In this document: piece after piece, positions 25,322 through 34,627 of the stretch
How positions within the stretch are numbered: the stretch's first letter is position 1
Layout of the letters: each line of letters begins with the position of its first letter
DNA from: Motiliproteus sp036960175
GTDB taxonomy: Bacteria > Pseudomonadota > Gammaproteobacteria > Pseudomonadales > Balneatricaceae
Assembly: GCA_036960175.1 (NCBI GenBank)
Contig: JBALWH010000020.1
Span: 1-64,000 of the forward strand
Direction: 5' to 3'
Length of the DNA stretch: 64,000 nucleotides
The notes under the pieces: model-generated
What the model saw: only the letters and a program-made list of their open reading frames with translations
Databases searched by the model: none
What the model was told of the DNA's origin: nothing
Translations under genes and position numbers: made by a program

Positions 25322-26377
25322 TTGAACAAAAGTAAGCGCTCTCAAAATACGGCACGAAAAAAGCCAACGCTAGGGGATGTCGCCAAAGCCGCCGGAGTGT
25401 CAACGGCAACGGTTTCCCGAGCGATGAACACACCAGAGGCGGTGGGAGAGAAGGTCCGCGCCAAGGTCGAGCAGCAGATCCGCCTGCTGGGTTATGTCAG
25501 GGACGGCGCCGCGCGAGCCCTGGCTTCCAAGAGTAGCCGGACCATCGGTGCCATTATCCCGACGCTAGAAAGCGCGATCTTCGCCTCCGGCATCAACGCC
25601 GTCGAAAAGCGCCTCGATGAAGCGGGGTATTCGTTAATCCTCGCTGTCTCCAACTACGACCTAGAGCACGAGCTGCGTCAGATCCGCGAGATGATGGAAC
25701 AAGGCGTAGATGGCATCCTGCTGGTCGGCAATGACCATCTGCCGGAAGCCTTTGACCTGATGAATCAGCACCAGCAACTGTTTGCCAATATCTGGGCCTA
25801 TAGCGAAGAAACCCCCCACTACTGCATCGGCTTCGACAATCAAAACGCATCAAAACAGGTCGCGGAATATCTGTTGGAGTTGGGTCACCGGCGCTTCAGT
25901 GTCATTGCCGGTATTACCAAGAATAACGATCGGGCCAGGCTGCGTCTTCAGGGTGTTAAAGACGCCCTGAAGGCGCAGGGACTGGAGCTCAACGACAGCT
26001 ACATAGTGGAAAAGAGTTACGATATTTGGGAAGGCCGTCACGCAGCGCGCTTTCTGATGGATCGCCCCAAAAACGAGCGCCCAACCGCCATTATCTGCGG
26101 CAACGATGTGCTGGCGTTCGGCTGCTTGCTGGAATGTCAGCATAGCGGAATAAGGGTGCCAGAAGACGTTTCGATCACCGGCTTTGATGACCTGCCGTTG
26201 AGCGAACACCTGCTTCCCGGCTTAACAACCGTGCACATCCCCACCGCAGACATGGGACGCAAAGCAGCAGAGTTCCTGCTGGACACCCTCGCCGGAAAAC
26301 CCCACAGGCCCAAGGTGGAGTTACCCACACAACTGGTCGTTCGAGGCAGTACCGGGAAAGCAGAACCCAATCAATAA
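25322..26377 (+). CDS. LacI-family transcriptional regulator of the hps genes
   Basis: The 351-residue regulator has an N-terminal helix-turn-helix (TLGDVAKAAGVSTATVSRAM) and a periplasmic-binding-like effector domain (SRTIGAIIPTLESAIFASGI onward). The start is a TTG with GGAG 6 nt upstream. It resembles GntR/GguR-type LacI repressors of sugar acids. It is divergent from the hps operon across two operators matching its family, so DHPS or an intermediate is the probable inducer. It stands alone on the plus strand. Confidence 0.88.
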   Translation: MNKSKRSQNTARKKPTLGDVAKAAGVSTATVSRAMNTPEAVGEKVRAKVEQQIRLLGYVRDGAARALASKSSRTIGAIIPTLESAIFASGINAVEKRLDEAGYSLILAVSNYDLEHELRQIREMMEQGVDGILLVGNDHLPEAFDLMNQHQQLFANIWAYSEETPHYCIGFDNQNASKQVAEYLLELGHRRFSVIAGITKNNDRARLRLQGVKDALKAQGLELNDSYIVEKSYDIWEGRHAARFLMDRPKNERPTAIICGNDVLAFGCLLECQHSGIRVPEDVSITGFDDLPLSEHLLPGLTTVHIPTADMGRKAAEFLLDTLAGKPHRPKVELPTQLVVRGSTGKAEPNQ

Positions 26378-26505
26378 GCTGGTCAACGATAGTCGTAGCC
26401 ATTAACCACACCCCCGCCGCCGCACGGAATAAAGACAAGTTCCACGCCAGGATGAGAGTGGCGACAAGCGGCCTTGGAATAGACAGTTCAGGCTATCATA
26501 TTGAT

Positions 26506-27276
26506 TTATTGAACCTGATATTTTTCCACAACTTTTTCGAAAGCCCCAGAGGACTTTAGCTTTCGTATGGCTTTGTTTATTTTTTCCAGATATTTTTCTG
26601 ACCCTGATCCCTTTGCAAAGGCGATATGATCTGGGTTCTTAAATTCGATCGGTATCACAACGAATTTATCGGCATTAGATTTCAAATCCTCGTGGGCATT
26701 AACAACCATGTCCAAGCCGACTCGCCCTGGACCTCCCAGCATGGCTGCATCGATGCGTCCAAGCAGCAACCTTCTAAGCCTTATTTCATTATTGGAATCC
26801 GCTGCATCGCTAAAATGCTGTTTTGCAATTTCAAACTCAGGGCCATAATAAGCCCCGCGATTATAACTAACAGACAGCCCCTTTAGATCTTCCAGCTTAC
26901 GAAGCTGTAAGTGACTGCTTTTCAATGCAATCAGGTAGTTAACATCATCATAAATGGGTTCGGAAAAATCGAACAGGGTTTCCCTTTCGGTGGTTTTCTT
27001 GATGCCGATAATACCCACATTCTGTTCAGCTGATTTAGCTTCGGCAAAAGCTCTCGCCCAGGGTGAAAGCTTAAAAACCACCTGATCTCCCGTCTGTAAG
27101 AAAATCAATTCGGCAATATCAACAAGAATACCTTTCGCCCCGTTTGTCTGTGAATCAAGGTATATTTTTGGCGCTTTCCGATCATTACCCCATAACACCA
27201 AAGTCTCCGCATAGACCGGCATTGATAGAGCAGTCGACATAAGCAACCAACCCACAGTGCTTGCTGCGTTCATCAT
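26506..27276 (-). CDS. Periplasmic solute-binding protein family 3, orphan
   Basis: The 256-residue product has a signal peptide ending PVYAE and the family 3 binding fold: IGIKKTTERETLFDFSEPIYDDVNYL contains the common FDFS.P motif, and AFEKVVEKYQV is the usual C-terminal element. No ABC permease or ATPase is nearby. Its base composition is visibly more A/T-rich than the surrounding sulfonate genes, suggesting separate origin. It may be a sensor-like or orphan receptor. A 28-bp palindromic repeat lies just upstream at 27296-27323. Confidence 0.75.
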   Translation of the reverse strand: MMNAASTVGWLLMSTALSMPVYAETLVLWGNDRKAPKIYLDSQTNGAKGILVDIAELIFLQTGDQVVFKLSPWARAFAEAKSAEQNVGIIGIKKTTERETLFDFSEPIYDDVNYLIALKSSHLQLRKLEDLKGLSVSYNRGAYYGPEFEIAKQHFSDAADSNNEIRLRRLLLGRIDAAMLGGPGRVGLDMVVNAHEDLKSNADKFVVIPIEFKNPDHIAFAKGSGSEKYLEKINKAIRKLKSSGAFEKVVEKYQVQ

Positions 27277-27295
27277 GTCACCCTCACCACCAGAC

Positions 27296-27323
27296 CTTAG
27301 GAACCTGTGAACAGGTTCCTAAG
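27296..27323. repeat. Dispersed palindromic element, perfect copy
   Basis: Two perfect 12-bp arms (CTTAGGAACCTG / CAGGTTCCTAAG) flank a 4-nt loop. Degenerate copies are found at 32520-32542 and 45421-45448, all between genes. It resembles a REP-like element; no T tract follows, so it is not a standard terminator. Confidence 0.7.
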
Positions 27324-27400
27324 CCAGTGTCGCTATTTTATCAGCATAGCTACGTAGGGTATTGCGATACTCTACGGGAGATAGACAATATCCCTGATAC

Positions 27401-28804
27401 TCAAGCGCTTAAGAACTTCAGCACCGCATCAACGCTATCCTTGGCGTCGCCGAACAGCATCCGGGTGTTGTCTTTATAAAACAGTGGGTTATCCACGCCT
27501 GCGTAACCGGTGCTCATACCCCGTTTCAACACGATGGTGGTATTGCCGTTCCAGGGCTCCAGTACCGGCATTCCGGCGATGGGACTGTCCGGTACATCCT
27601 GGGCGGCGGGATTGACGATATCGTTGGCACCGATCACTACTGAGACATCCACTTTGGGGAAGTCTGCGTTGACCTCATCCATCTCGTAAACGATGTCGTA
27701 AGGGACCTTGGCTTCGGCCAGCAGTACATTCATATGGCCTGGCATCCGTCCGGCGACGGGGTGGATACCGAAGCGTACGTTGACGCCTTTGGCACGCAAC
27801 TTTTTAGTGATCTCATAGACGGTGTGCTGAGCCTGGGCGACGGCCATGCCGTAGCCGGGCAGGATCATCACCTCTTTGGCGTTCAGCAGCAGGTCGGCCG
27901 TCTCTTGCGCTTCGATCGGTTTCACATCCCCGGCATCGCCTGCCGGACCGGCAGCACCGCTGGACGACTTAGGGGTGCCGAATCCACCCATGATGACGTT
28001 GACGAATTTACGGTTCATCGCCTTACACATGATATAACTGAGTATCGCACCACTACTGCCCACCAGTGCACCGACCACGATTAGCAGGTCATTGCCGAGC
28101 ATGAAGCCCATGGCTGCGGCCGCCCAACCCGAGTAGCTGTTGAGCATGGAGACCACCACCGGCATATCAGCACCGCCAATAGCCACCACCATATGCACAC
28201 CGAAGGTCAAAGCGATCAGCGTCATGGCGATCAGGACACCGATACCACCACCAGCAGCTGATTGTTCGATATACAGGCCGCATAACCAGATCGCCCCGAC
28301 CAACAATCCCAAATTAAACAGGTGTCGACCCGGTAACTGCAGCGGTCTGCCGCCGATCTTCCCGCTCAGTTTGAGATAAGCCGCCACCGAACCGGAGAAG
28401 GTCAGCGCACCGATCAAAATACCGACATAAGTCTCGACATCATGAATGGTCTTTTCTACCCCGCTAATGCCCGCACTGTGCTCCAGCGCGTTGGCATAGC
28501 CGACAAAAACCGCCCCCAGCCCCACCAAACTGTGGAGGATGGCGACCAACTCCGGCATCTGGGTCATTTCTACCCGCTGGGCAAGCACCCAGCCGATGCC
28601 CCCCCCTGCCACGATGCCAGCGATCAGGAAGACCTGATTAGCGGTCACCAAGCCGACCACTGTGACCAGTAGCGCCAAACCCATCCCCAGCATGCCGTAG
28701 AAGTTACCCCGACGCGCCGACTCCTGATTGCTCAGGCCGTTCAGAGCAAGAATAAACAGCGCACCCGCGCCGATATATGAAACTGTAATAACACCTGCAT
28801 TCAT
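27401..28804 (-). CDS. pntB: NAD(P) transhydrogenase subunit beta
   Basis: The 467-residue membrane subunit has nine or so N-terminal transmembrane segments and the C-terminal NADP(H)-binding domain III (VMILPGYGMAVAQAQHTVYE, then RFGIHPVAGRMPGHMNVLLAEA). With PntA it uses the proton gradient to convert NADH plus NADP to NADPH. It starts 12 nt after pntA. Length is close to E. coli PntB (462). Its position inside the sulfonate block suggests rebalancing of NADH from the Hps dehydrogenases, an inference. Confidence 0.95.
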   Translation of the reverse strand: MNAGVITVSYIGAGALFILALNGLSNQESARRGNFYGMLGMGLALLVTVVGLVTANQVFLIAGIVAGGGIGWVLAQRVEMTQMPELVAILHSLVGLGAVFVGYANALEHSAGISGVEKTIHDVETYVGILIGALTFSGSVAAYLKLSGKIGGRPLQLPGRHLFNLGLLVGAIWLCGLYIEQSAAGGGIGVLIAMTLIALTFGVHMVVAIGGADMPVVVSMLNSYSGWAAAAMGFMLGNDLLIVVGALVGSSGAILSYIMCKAMNRKFVNVIMGGFGTPKSSSGAAGPAGDAGDVKPIEAQETADLLLNAKEVMILPGYGMAVAQAQHTVYEITKKLRAKGVNVRFGIHPVAGRMPGHMNVLLAEAKVPYDIVYEMDEVNADFPKVDVSVVIGANDIVNPAAQDVPDSPIAGMPVLEPWNGNTTIVLKRGMSTGYAGVDNPLFYKDNTRMLFGDAKDSVDAVLKFLSA

Positions 28805-28815
28805 GGTATCTACCC

Positions 28816-30378
28816 CTATTTGCTGAACATGCGCAGCATGCGCTGGGTAACTGCGAAGCCACCGACGATGTTGATACTGGTGATAAAGACAGCCAAGGTG
28901 GACAACACCACGACCAAGGTACTGTCACTGGAGATCTGCATTAGTGCACCGATGACGATGATGCTACTGATCGCATTGGTGACGCTCATCAGCGGTGTAT
29001 GCAACGAGTGCGACACCCCCCAAATCACCATGTAGCCGATAAAGCAGGAAAGCACGAACACCGACAGGTGGCCGATAAAGGCCGGCGGTGCCACCGTTCC
29101 CAGTCCGAACAGGGCCAGACCACAGGCCACCAACGGAATCAGGAAGGCCAGCGGATGGGCAGGCTTGGGCTCGGCTTTCTGCAGTGCTTGCTTGGCCTTG
29201 ATGCCGATATCTTCTTTGGGCGCTACGGTGATCCGTGGTGCCGGTGGTGGCCAGGAGATCTCGCCGCTGTTCACCACGGTCGCTCCGCGGATCACCTCGT
29301 CTTCCATATTCACCACAATCTCACCGTTCTTGTCAGGACAGAGATCGGTCAGCAGGTGGCGCAGGTTAGTGGCGTACAACTGGCTGGCTTGCGCCGCCAG
29401 ACGGCTGGGCAGATTGGTATAACCGATCAGGGTAACGCCGTGCTTAACCACCACCTTGTGGGCTTCGGTGAGTTTGCAGTTACCTCCGTTCTCGGCAGCC
29501 AGGTCGACGATCACGCTACCCGGTTTCATATTGACGACCATCCGTTCAGTGATCAGCTCCGGAGCCGGTCGACCCGGGATCAGCGCGGTGGTGATAATGA
29601 TATCCACCTCGGCGGCCTGGGCCGCGAACAGGTCCATCTCCGCCTTGATAAACGCAGGACTCATGGTCTTGGCATAACCGCCTTCACCGCTGCCATCCTC
29701 TTCATCGAATTCAAGCATCAGGAATTCGGCGTTCAGGCTTTCAACCTGTTCTTTCACTTCCGGGCGGGTGTCGAAGGCACGAACAATGGCGCCCATGCTG
29801 GAGGCGGCGCCGATAGCGGCAAGGCCTGCAACCCCGGCACCGATCACCAGCACCTTGGCAGGCGGTACTTTTCCTGCGGCGGTGATCTGACCGGTGAAGA
29901 AACGGCCGAAATGCTGGGCGGCTTCCACCACTGCCCGGTAACCGGCGATGTTGGCCATGGAGCTGAGGGCGTCCATTTTTTGGGCTCGGGAGATCCGCGG
30001 CACGCTGTCCATCGCCAGGGCGGTCACGCCCCGACTGGACAGTTCCTGCAGCAGCTCCGGATTCTGGGCCGGATAGAGGAAGCTAATCAGGGTCTGATGT
30101 TCTTTCAGCAGCTCAACGCCATAGAACCCCAATTCCGGGTGCTCTTTGGGGGGACGCACCTTCATGATGATATCGGAACCGGTCCAGAGTTCGCGGGGAT
30201 CTTCGATGATCTCGACGCCCACCTGGGCGTAGTGTTCATCATCGTAACTGGCGGCCTCACCGGCCTTGGACTCGATGGCCACGGTGAAGCCGAGTTTCTG
30301 CAGCTGGGTGGCGACTTCCGGGGTCAACGCGACCCGCTTTTCGCCCTCTTCAATTTCCTTCGGGATACCAATTCGCAT
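28816..30378 (-). CDS. pntA: NAD(P) transhydrogenase subunit alpha
   Basis: The 520-residue subunit joins the NAD(H)-binding domain I (start MRIGIPKEIEEGEKRVALTP, alanine dehydrogenase-like, Rossmann VLVIGAGVAGLAAIGAASSM) to four C-terminal membrane helices, as in E. coli. Thus alpha-1 and alpha-2 are fused. It is first in the pntAB pair. The gene lies 140 nt from comC, separated by a hairpin at 30430-30457, and so probably has its own promoter. Confidence 0.95.
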   Translation of the reverse strand: MRIGIPKEIEEGEKRVALTPEVATQLQKLGFTVAIESKAGEAASYDDEHYAQVGVEIIEDPRELWTGSDIIMKVRPPKEHPELGFYGVELLKEHQTLISFLYPAQNPELLQELSSRGVTALAMDSVPRISRAQKMDALSSMANIAGYRAVVEAAQHFGRFFTGQITAAGKVPPAKVLVIGAGVAGLAAIGAASSMGAIVRAFDTRPEVKEQVESLNAEFLMLEFDEEDGSGEGGYAKTMSPAFIKAEMDLFAAQAAEVDIIITTALIPGRPAPELITERMVVNMKPGSVIVDLAAENGGNCKLTEAHKVVVKHGVTLIGYTNLPSRLAAQASQLYATNLRHLLTDLCPDKNGEIVVNMEDEVIRGATVVNSGEISWPPPAPRITVAPKEDIGIKAKQALQKAEPKPAHPLAFLIPLVACGLALFGLGTVAPPAFIGHLSVFVLSCFIGYMVIWGVSHSLHTPLMSVTNAISSIIVIGALMQISSDSTLVVVLSTLAVFITSINIVGGFAVTQRMLRMFSK

Positions 30379-30429
30379 GGTCGTACCCTCTTTTTTGAGT
30401 CAGTTATTTAGGATGATGGACGGCATTAA

Positions 30430-30457
30430 GCCCGCAGGACTCTACTATCCTGCGGGC
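30430..30457 (-). terminator. Hairpin after comC, probable terminator
   Basis: A perfect 10-bp stem (GCCCGCAGGA / TCCTGCGGGC) with an 8-nt loop lies about 62 nt after the comC stop on the minus strand. The following sequence is only weakly T-rich, so read-through into pntAB is possible. Confidence 0.55.
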
Positions 30458-30518
30458 CATCTATTGCTATCCAAAGGTCAAGCGGCAGCAGGTAATGCAG
30501 CCGCCTGTGCAATAGGAT

Positions 30519-31523
30519 CTACGCCAAGCCAGCCCGCTGTCGCAGATCAGCATAGAGCGCATCAGGAATCTGAATCCCTTCTTGCTCCGCGTGCTGACGG
30601 AGCGCCCGCCTACGCGCACCCGGCAAGCGGGTTCCCGGCTGATCCTCGATGGCACCCAGCAACACTTCGAAACGCTCAGAAAAGTTTTGCAGCGAGAACC
30701 GTTCTGGATCGATCAGAATAAAGAAATGCCCAATATTCGGCGCGGCACCCGTCGCGGTAAAGAAAGAACCCGCTTCGTAGCCATGGTTCGAGCCGGTCAG
30801 GGTCGCCGACAGAATCTCCACCATCAACACCAGCGCCGCTCCCTTGGCATCGCCCATGGGTAGCATACTGCCTGCCATAGCCGCTTGAGCATCCGTGGTC
30901 TGCCGACCTTCGGCATCCACCGCCCAGCCTTCGGGAATCGGCTCCTGCTTATCGGCAGCAAGCTTAATTTTGCCCCTGGCCACCTTGCTTAACGACAGGT
31001 CGATAACCAGTGGCGAGTCGTCTTTCCTTGGACAGGCAAAGGCGATCGGATTGGTGCCAAACAGGCTCTTATTCCCCCCCCAAGGAGCGATCCCGGCGGG
31101 CGAGTTAGTCACCCCCAGCGCAATCAAACCTTGCTGCGCCATACGCTCAACATGATAACCGGCGGCCCCCATATGGTGAGATCGACCAACTCCGACCCCA
31201 ACCATACCGGCCGCTTTCACCAGTTCGACGGCACGATCGAGTCCCTGCTCGATCGCAGGAAAGGCAAAGCCGGACTTAGCATCAACCCGCAGCGTTGCGG
31301 CAGCGGTCTGAACCACCTCCGGCACAGCGTGGCCATCGACTTTGCCACTGTTGGCCTGACCAGAGTAGGCCGGTAGCCTGGCTACCCCATGCGACGCTAA
31401 GCCGTCGGCATCGGCCGCCACCAATGCCTTGGCAACTGCAACCGCGTTGGCTTCAGAGGTATTGCTGTTAACCAGAACCTGTATCGCCAGTGAGTTAAGT
31501 TCGGCAAATGTTAACGTAGCCAT
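30519..31523 (-). CDS. comC: ComC-like (R)-sulfolactate dehydrogenase
   Basis: The 334-residue protein belongs to the malate/L-lactate dehydrogenase type 2 (Ldh_2) family, with SHHMGAAGYHVERMA carrying the catalytic His and GTNPIAFACP in the cofactor region. In sulfonate-degrading bacteria ComC reduces sulfopyruvate to (R)-sulfolactate, the SuyAB substrate, after SlcC oxidises the (S) form. It starts 2 nt after the slcC stop with AGGAG upstream, and ends the minus-strand unit. By family alone malate or ureidoglycolate dehydrogenase would be possible; the pairing with slcC and suyAB decides. Confidence 0.85.
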   Translation of the reverse strand: MATLTFAELNSLAIQVLVNSNTSEANAVAVAKALVAADADGLASHGVARLPAYSGQANSGKVDGHAVPEVVQTAAATLRVDAKSGFAFPAIEQGLDRAVELVKAAGMVGVGVGRSHHMGAAGYHVERMAQQGLIALGVTNSPAGIAPWGGNKSLFGTNPIAFACPRKDDSPLVIDLSLSKVARGKIKLAADKQEPIPEGWAVDAEGRQTTDAQAAMAGSMLPMGDAKGAALVLMVEILSATLTGSNHGYEAGSFFTATGAAPNIGHFFILIDPERFSLQNFSERFEVLLGAIEDQPGTRLPGARRRALRQHAEQEGIQIPDALYADLRQRAGLA

Positions 31524-31525
31524 GA

Positions 31526-32455
31526 CTATTTCTCCTGCAACACGCGGCGGACATTATCAGCCGTCACACCGCTGACTCGGACATTAGACTCATCAGTAAC
31601 GCCAGCGATGTGCGGCGTCAAAATCAGGTTCGGGACCCCATGAAAAGGGTTGTCGGCGGTAACTGGCTCGACTTCAAACACGTCCAGCATCGCACCCGCG
31701 ATAACACCCTCGGTTAACGCCTTAGCTAAAGCAGCGTCATCAACCACACCGCCCCGTGCACTATTGATCAGTACGGCGCCAGATTTCATTTTGGCGATAG
31801 AGTCCGCATTGATCAGGTGCTTAGTACTGTCGACCAGAGGTACGTGCAAACTCACCGCATCGGCTTGCGCCAGCAGGTCATCCAGTGACAGCGGTTCCAC
31901 GCCCTCCTCGGTCCAAACCGGATCATCGTTGGCAATCATCGGATCGTAGGCGGACACCTTCATATCCAGAGCCTTGGCTTTACGGGCAGCTAACCGAGAT
32001 ATACCACCAAAGCCGACTAGCCCGAGGTGTCGTTGATTTATCTCCCGACCCGACAATTGTGTGCGAGGCCATTCGCCAGCGATCATCTGAGCATTGGATT
32101 GATAGGCACCACGCAGCAGCATCAGCATGCCGGCAATCACATACTCGACCACCGATTCACTATTAGCGCCGGTGGCGGGACACACCCGCACGCCAGCCGC
32201 TTCGCAGGCCTGCATATCAATATTGTCCAAACCCACACCCAGGCGACCGACCACCTGTAAATCTGTGGCAGCGCTCAACAGTTCTCCCCGTACCTGGGTA
32301 CGATTACGCACAATCAGCGCACGCGCCGACTTGGCCAGCGCCAATAGTTCGTCCGGGCTATCAACCAACGCCGGATCGTAATGAACCGAAAAGTCTCTTT
32401 TCAACGCCTCGACCGCACTCTCATCCATAAATTCTGAAATAACGATATCAACCAT
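31526..32455 (-). CDS. slcC: SlcC-like (S)-sulfolactate dehydrogenase
   Basis: This 309-residue D-isomer-specific 2-hydroxyacid dehydrogenase oxidises (S)-sulfolactate to sulfopyruvate with NAD. Motifs are GRLGVGLDNIDM, the Rossmann segment HLGLVGFGGISRLAA, NSARGGVVDDAAL and LTPHIAGVTDES with the catalytic His. It lacks the ACT domain of SerA. The start at 32455 has AGGAG about 9 nt upstream; a frame 11 codons longer has none. It is directly followed by comC. A degenerate palindromic repeat lies between it and the transporter genes. Confidence 0.86.
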   Translation of the reverse strand: MVDIVISEFMDESAVEALKRDFSVHYDPALVDSPDELLALAKSARALIVRNRTQVRGELLSAATDLQVVGRLGVGLDNIDMQACEAAGVRVCPATGANSESVVEYVIAGMLMLLRGAYQSNAQMIAGEWPRTQLSGREINQRHLGLVGFGGISRLAARKAKALDMKVSAYDPMIANDDPVWTEEGVEPLSLDDLLAQADAVSLHVPLVDSTKHLINADSIAKMKSGAVLINSARGGVVDDAALAKALTEGVIAGAMLDVFEVEPVTADNPFHGVPNLILTPHIAGVTDESNVRVSGVTADNVRRVLQEK

Positions 32456-32519
32456 TTTTATTACTCCTACATTGCAGCCATGCAACATTTTTTATGTGTT
32501 TTACGCCCAGCCTCCCGCC

Positions 32520-32542
32520 AAGGAACCTGCGAACAAGTCCCT
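32520..32542. repeat. Dispersed palindromic element, degenerate copy
   Basis: AAGGAACCTGCGAACAAGTC is close to the left arm and loop of the perfect element at 27296-27323, with changes in the right arm. It lies between the TctB-type gene and slcC. Confidence 0.5.
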
Positions 32543-32599
32543 CTGAAGCACCGACGGGGTGGAGGCTAGAATGGTGGTTAGACCGTTTGTAACGGCCCC

Positions 32600-33112
32600 C
32601 TAGGGAAACTGAATCAGTGAACCTTCCGGCAAAGGTACATTTAGCAGATAGCTGAATGTACCGTAAAATCCACAGACGATCGCCACCGCAACTAGGGAAT
32701 ACAACCATACCTTGCCCTTCGTCCACGGGTCGTACTGGGCCAACAGCATCAGCGCAATAAACGCCCCGAGCCCCGACAACAGGAAGCCAACAAACGGCAT
32801 CAGCAAGGCGGCCCCCATCATCGCAACGACCAGCAGGATTCTGCGGGGGTTGGAAGGACAAGAATCAGATTGCTCTTCCTCAGCGACATGAGCGCCCGGG
32901 TTGGCCAAAGAGGTGATGATCAACACCAGCGACAAGCCCATCAGAGCTCCGATCACCATGCGCGGAAACACATAGGAATCAGGGTCGGTCATCTGGGTTG
33001 TCTCGTAGAGGCAAGCCGCACCAAGCAGGATGAAAAGCGCCGCACAAACCATACCGCCGATATCACGATTGGTCTTCACATCGCTCTCGGCTGTGACAGG
33101 GGAACTATTCAT
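32600..33112 (-). CDS. Tripartite tricarboxylate-type transporter small subunit (TctB family)
   Basis: The 170-residue membrane protein has four transmembrane segments in the TctB pattern. Its ATG overlaps the stop of the large subunit gene (ATGA). Sulfolactate uptake by a transporter of this type (SlcHFG) is known in Chromohalobacter salexigens, and the adjacent slcC, comC and suyAB support the same here. The order binding protein, large subunit, small subunit differs from classical tctCBA. Confidence 0.82.
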   Translation of the reverse strand: MNSSPVTAESDVKTNRDIGGMVCAALFILLGAACLYETTQMTDPDSYVFPRMVIGALMGLSLVLIITSLANPGAHVAEEEQSDSCPSNPRRILLVVAMMGAALLMPFVGFLLSGLGAFIALMLLAQYDPWTKGKVWLYSLVAVAIVCGFYGTFSYLLNVPLPEGSLIQFP

Positions 33113-34614
33113 TCGATCAACTCCTTCTGCAGACGCTTCATGCGGATCTGTTTGGTAATCAATGGATAAAACAACCCCAGGGCGATCGCCGCGATGATGG
33201 TCATGGAGATCGGCCGCCCAAAGAACATGCCGAACAGGTTTTCAGTCGCCGCGCCAATGGTCCAGCTTTGTACAAAGCCTTCCTCGGCGATGCGCCCAAG
33301 AATCAACCCCAGTACGATCGGCGATGGCGAGAATCCAAAACGGCTAAGAATCCAGCTCACTGCCCCCAGCACCAGCATGATGAAAACATCAGACACGCTG
33401 TTGCGGATGGAATAGGCGCCAATAATGGTCATAAATGCCACCGTCGGCACCAGCAACGCTTTGGGAACCGTGATAATAAACCGATAGGCGTAACGCCCGA
33501 TCAGCAAACCCGCCGGCAACATTAGCAAGGTGGCGATAAAGAGCCCGAAGATGAAGGTATAAACGATCGATCCACTGCTCTCGAACATCTCTGGGCCAAC
33601 CCGCAGGCCATGCACCATCAACGCACCCAGAATAACGGCATCGGGAGGCGTTCCGGGAATACCCAGTACCAGAGTAGGCACAAAGCCGCCGCCGACCGTG
33701 GCGTTATTGGCGGCTTCCGTCGCCTGTATCCCTTCCGGTGCGCCCTTTCCAAACCGGGACTTGTCACTCGAAGCGCGGCGGGCTTCGCTATACGAAACCA
33801 AGCCTGCGATTGAGCCACCCGCCCCGGGTAGAATACCGACGAAAGTACCGATGATCGACGAACGCGCCAGGTTGAATTTACCCTTCCAAGAGATCGACAG
33901 GGCTTCCTTTAGACGATAGCCACGTTGTTCGCCGGTAACATTGAGATGCCGCCCCGATACCGCCACCAGATCAATAAGCACCGGTATACAGTACAGGCCG
34001 ATCAGCGCGGAGACCGTTTCGATCCCCCCGATCATGGTGACACTGCCGAAAGTAAATCGAATATCGCCGCTAACAGCCGCGGACCCCACACAGGCCAACA
34101 ACAGCCCGAAACAGCCGCCCATCAGACCCTTGGTCAAATTACCTTCGGACAGCGCCGCGATCAGCGTCAAGCCAAACAGGGCCATCCAAAAGTACTCCGC
34201 CGGGCCAAAGGCCAGCGCGACCTCCGCCAACGGCGGCGCCAGCACCAACAAGAAGAACGCGCCAACTAGACCACCCACCACCGAGGCAATACACGCCAGG
34301 GTAATAGCCAGGTCGCCGTCTCCCTTCTTAGCCATAGGATAACCGTCGAAGGTCGTGGCTATCGCCGAGGGGGTACCTGGGGTGTTGAGTAGGATGGCAG
34401 CATAGGCACCGCCGTAGATTGCACCGGTATAGATCGCGCCGAGCATAATCAACGCGGAGGTGACCGGCATGGTAAAGGTGATGGGAACGAGCACTGCTAC
34501 CGCCATCGTTGCTGTGAGCCCGGGCAGGGAACCAATGATGGTCCCCGCCACGACGCCGGCCAGAGCCAGCAACACATTAAGCGGGGTCAGTGCTTGAAAT
34601 AGATATTCAAGCAT
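33109..34614 (-). CDS. Tripartite tricarboxylate-type transporter large subunit (TctA family)
   Basis: The 501-residue protein has 10-12 transmembrane segments and TctA motifs: GTIIGSLPGLTATMAVAVL near the N terminus, LNTPGTPSAIATTFDGYP, and GILPGAGGSIAGLVSY with LGIPGTPPDAVILG in the second half. AAGGGG precedes the ATG, 13 nt after the binding-protein gene. It forms the main channel for the presumed sulfolactate importer. Confidence 0.88.
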   Translation of the reverse strand: MLEYLFQALTPLNVLLALAGVVAGTIIGSLPGLTATMAVAVLVPITFTMPVTSALIMLGAIYTGAIYGGAYAAILLNTPGTPSAIATTFDGYPMAKKGDGDLAITLACIASVVGGLVGAFFLLVLAPPLAEVALAFGPAEYFWMALFGLTLIAALSEGNLTKGLMGGCFGLLLACVGSAAVSGDIRFTFGSVTMIGGIETVSALIGLYCIPVLIDLVAVSGRHLNVTGEQRGYRLKEALSISWKGKFNLARSSIIGTFVGILPGAGGSIAGLVSYSEARRASSDKSRFGKGAPEGIQATEAANNATVGGGFVPTLVLGIPGTPPDAVILGALMVHGLRVGPEMFESSGSIVYTFIFGLFIATLLMLPAGLLIGRYAYRFIITVPKALLVPTVAFMTIIGAYSIRNSVSDVFIMLVLGAVSWILSRFGFSPSPIVLGLILGRIAEEGFVQSWTIGAATENLFGMFFGRPISMTIIAAIALGLFYPLITKQIRMKRLQKELIE

Positions 34615-34627
34615 GACAGTTACCCCT

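Noticed and set aside
28999..30411. A 470-codon plus-strand frame opposite pntA
   Set aside because: It is the antisense shadow of a highly conserved gene: His/Gly/Gln-rich translation, no domain, no ribosome binding site.
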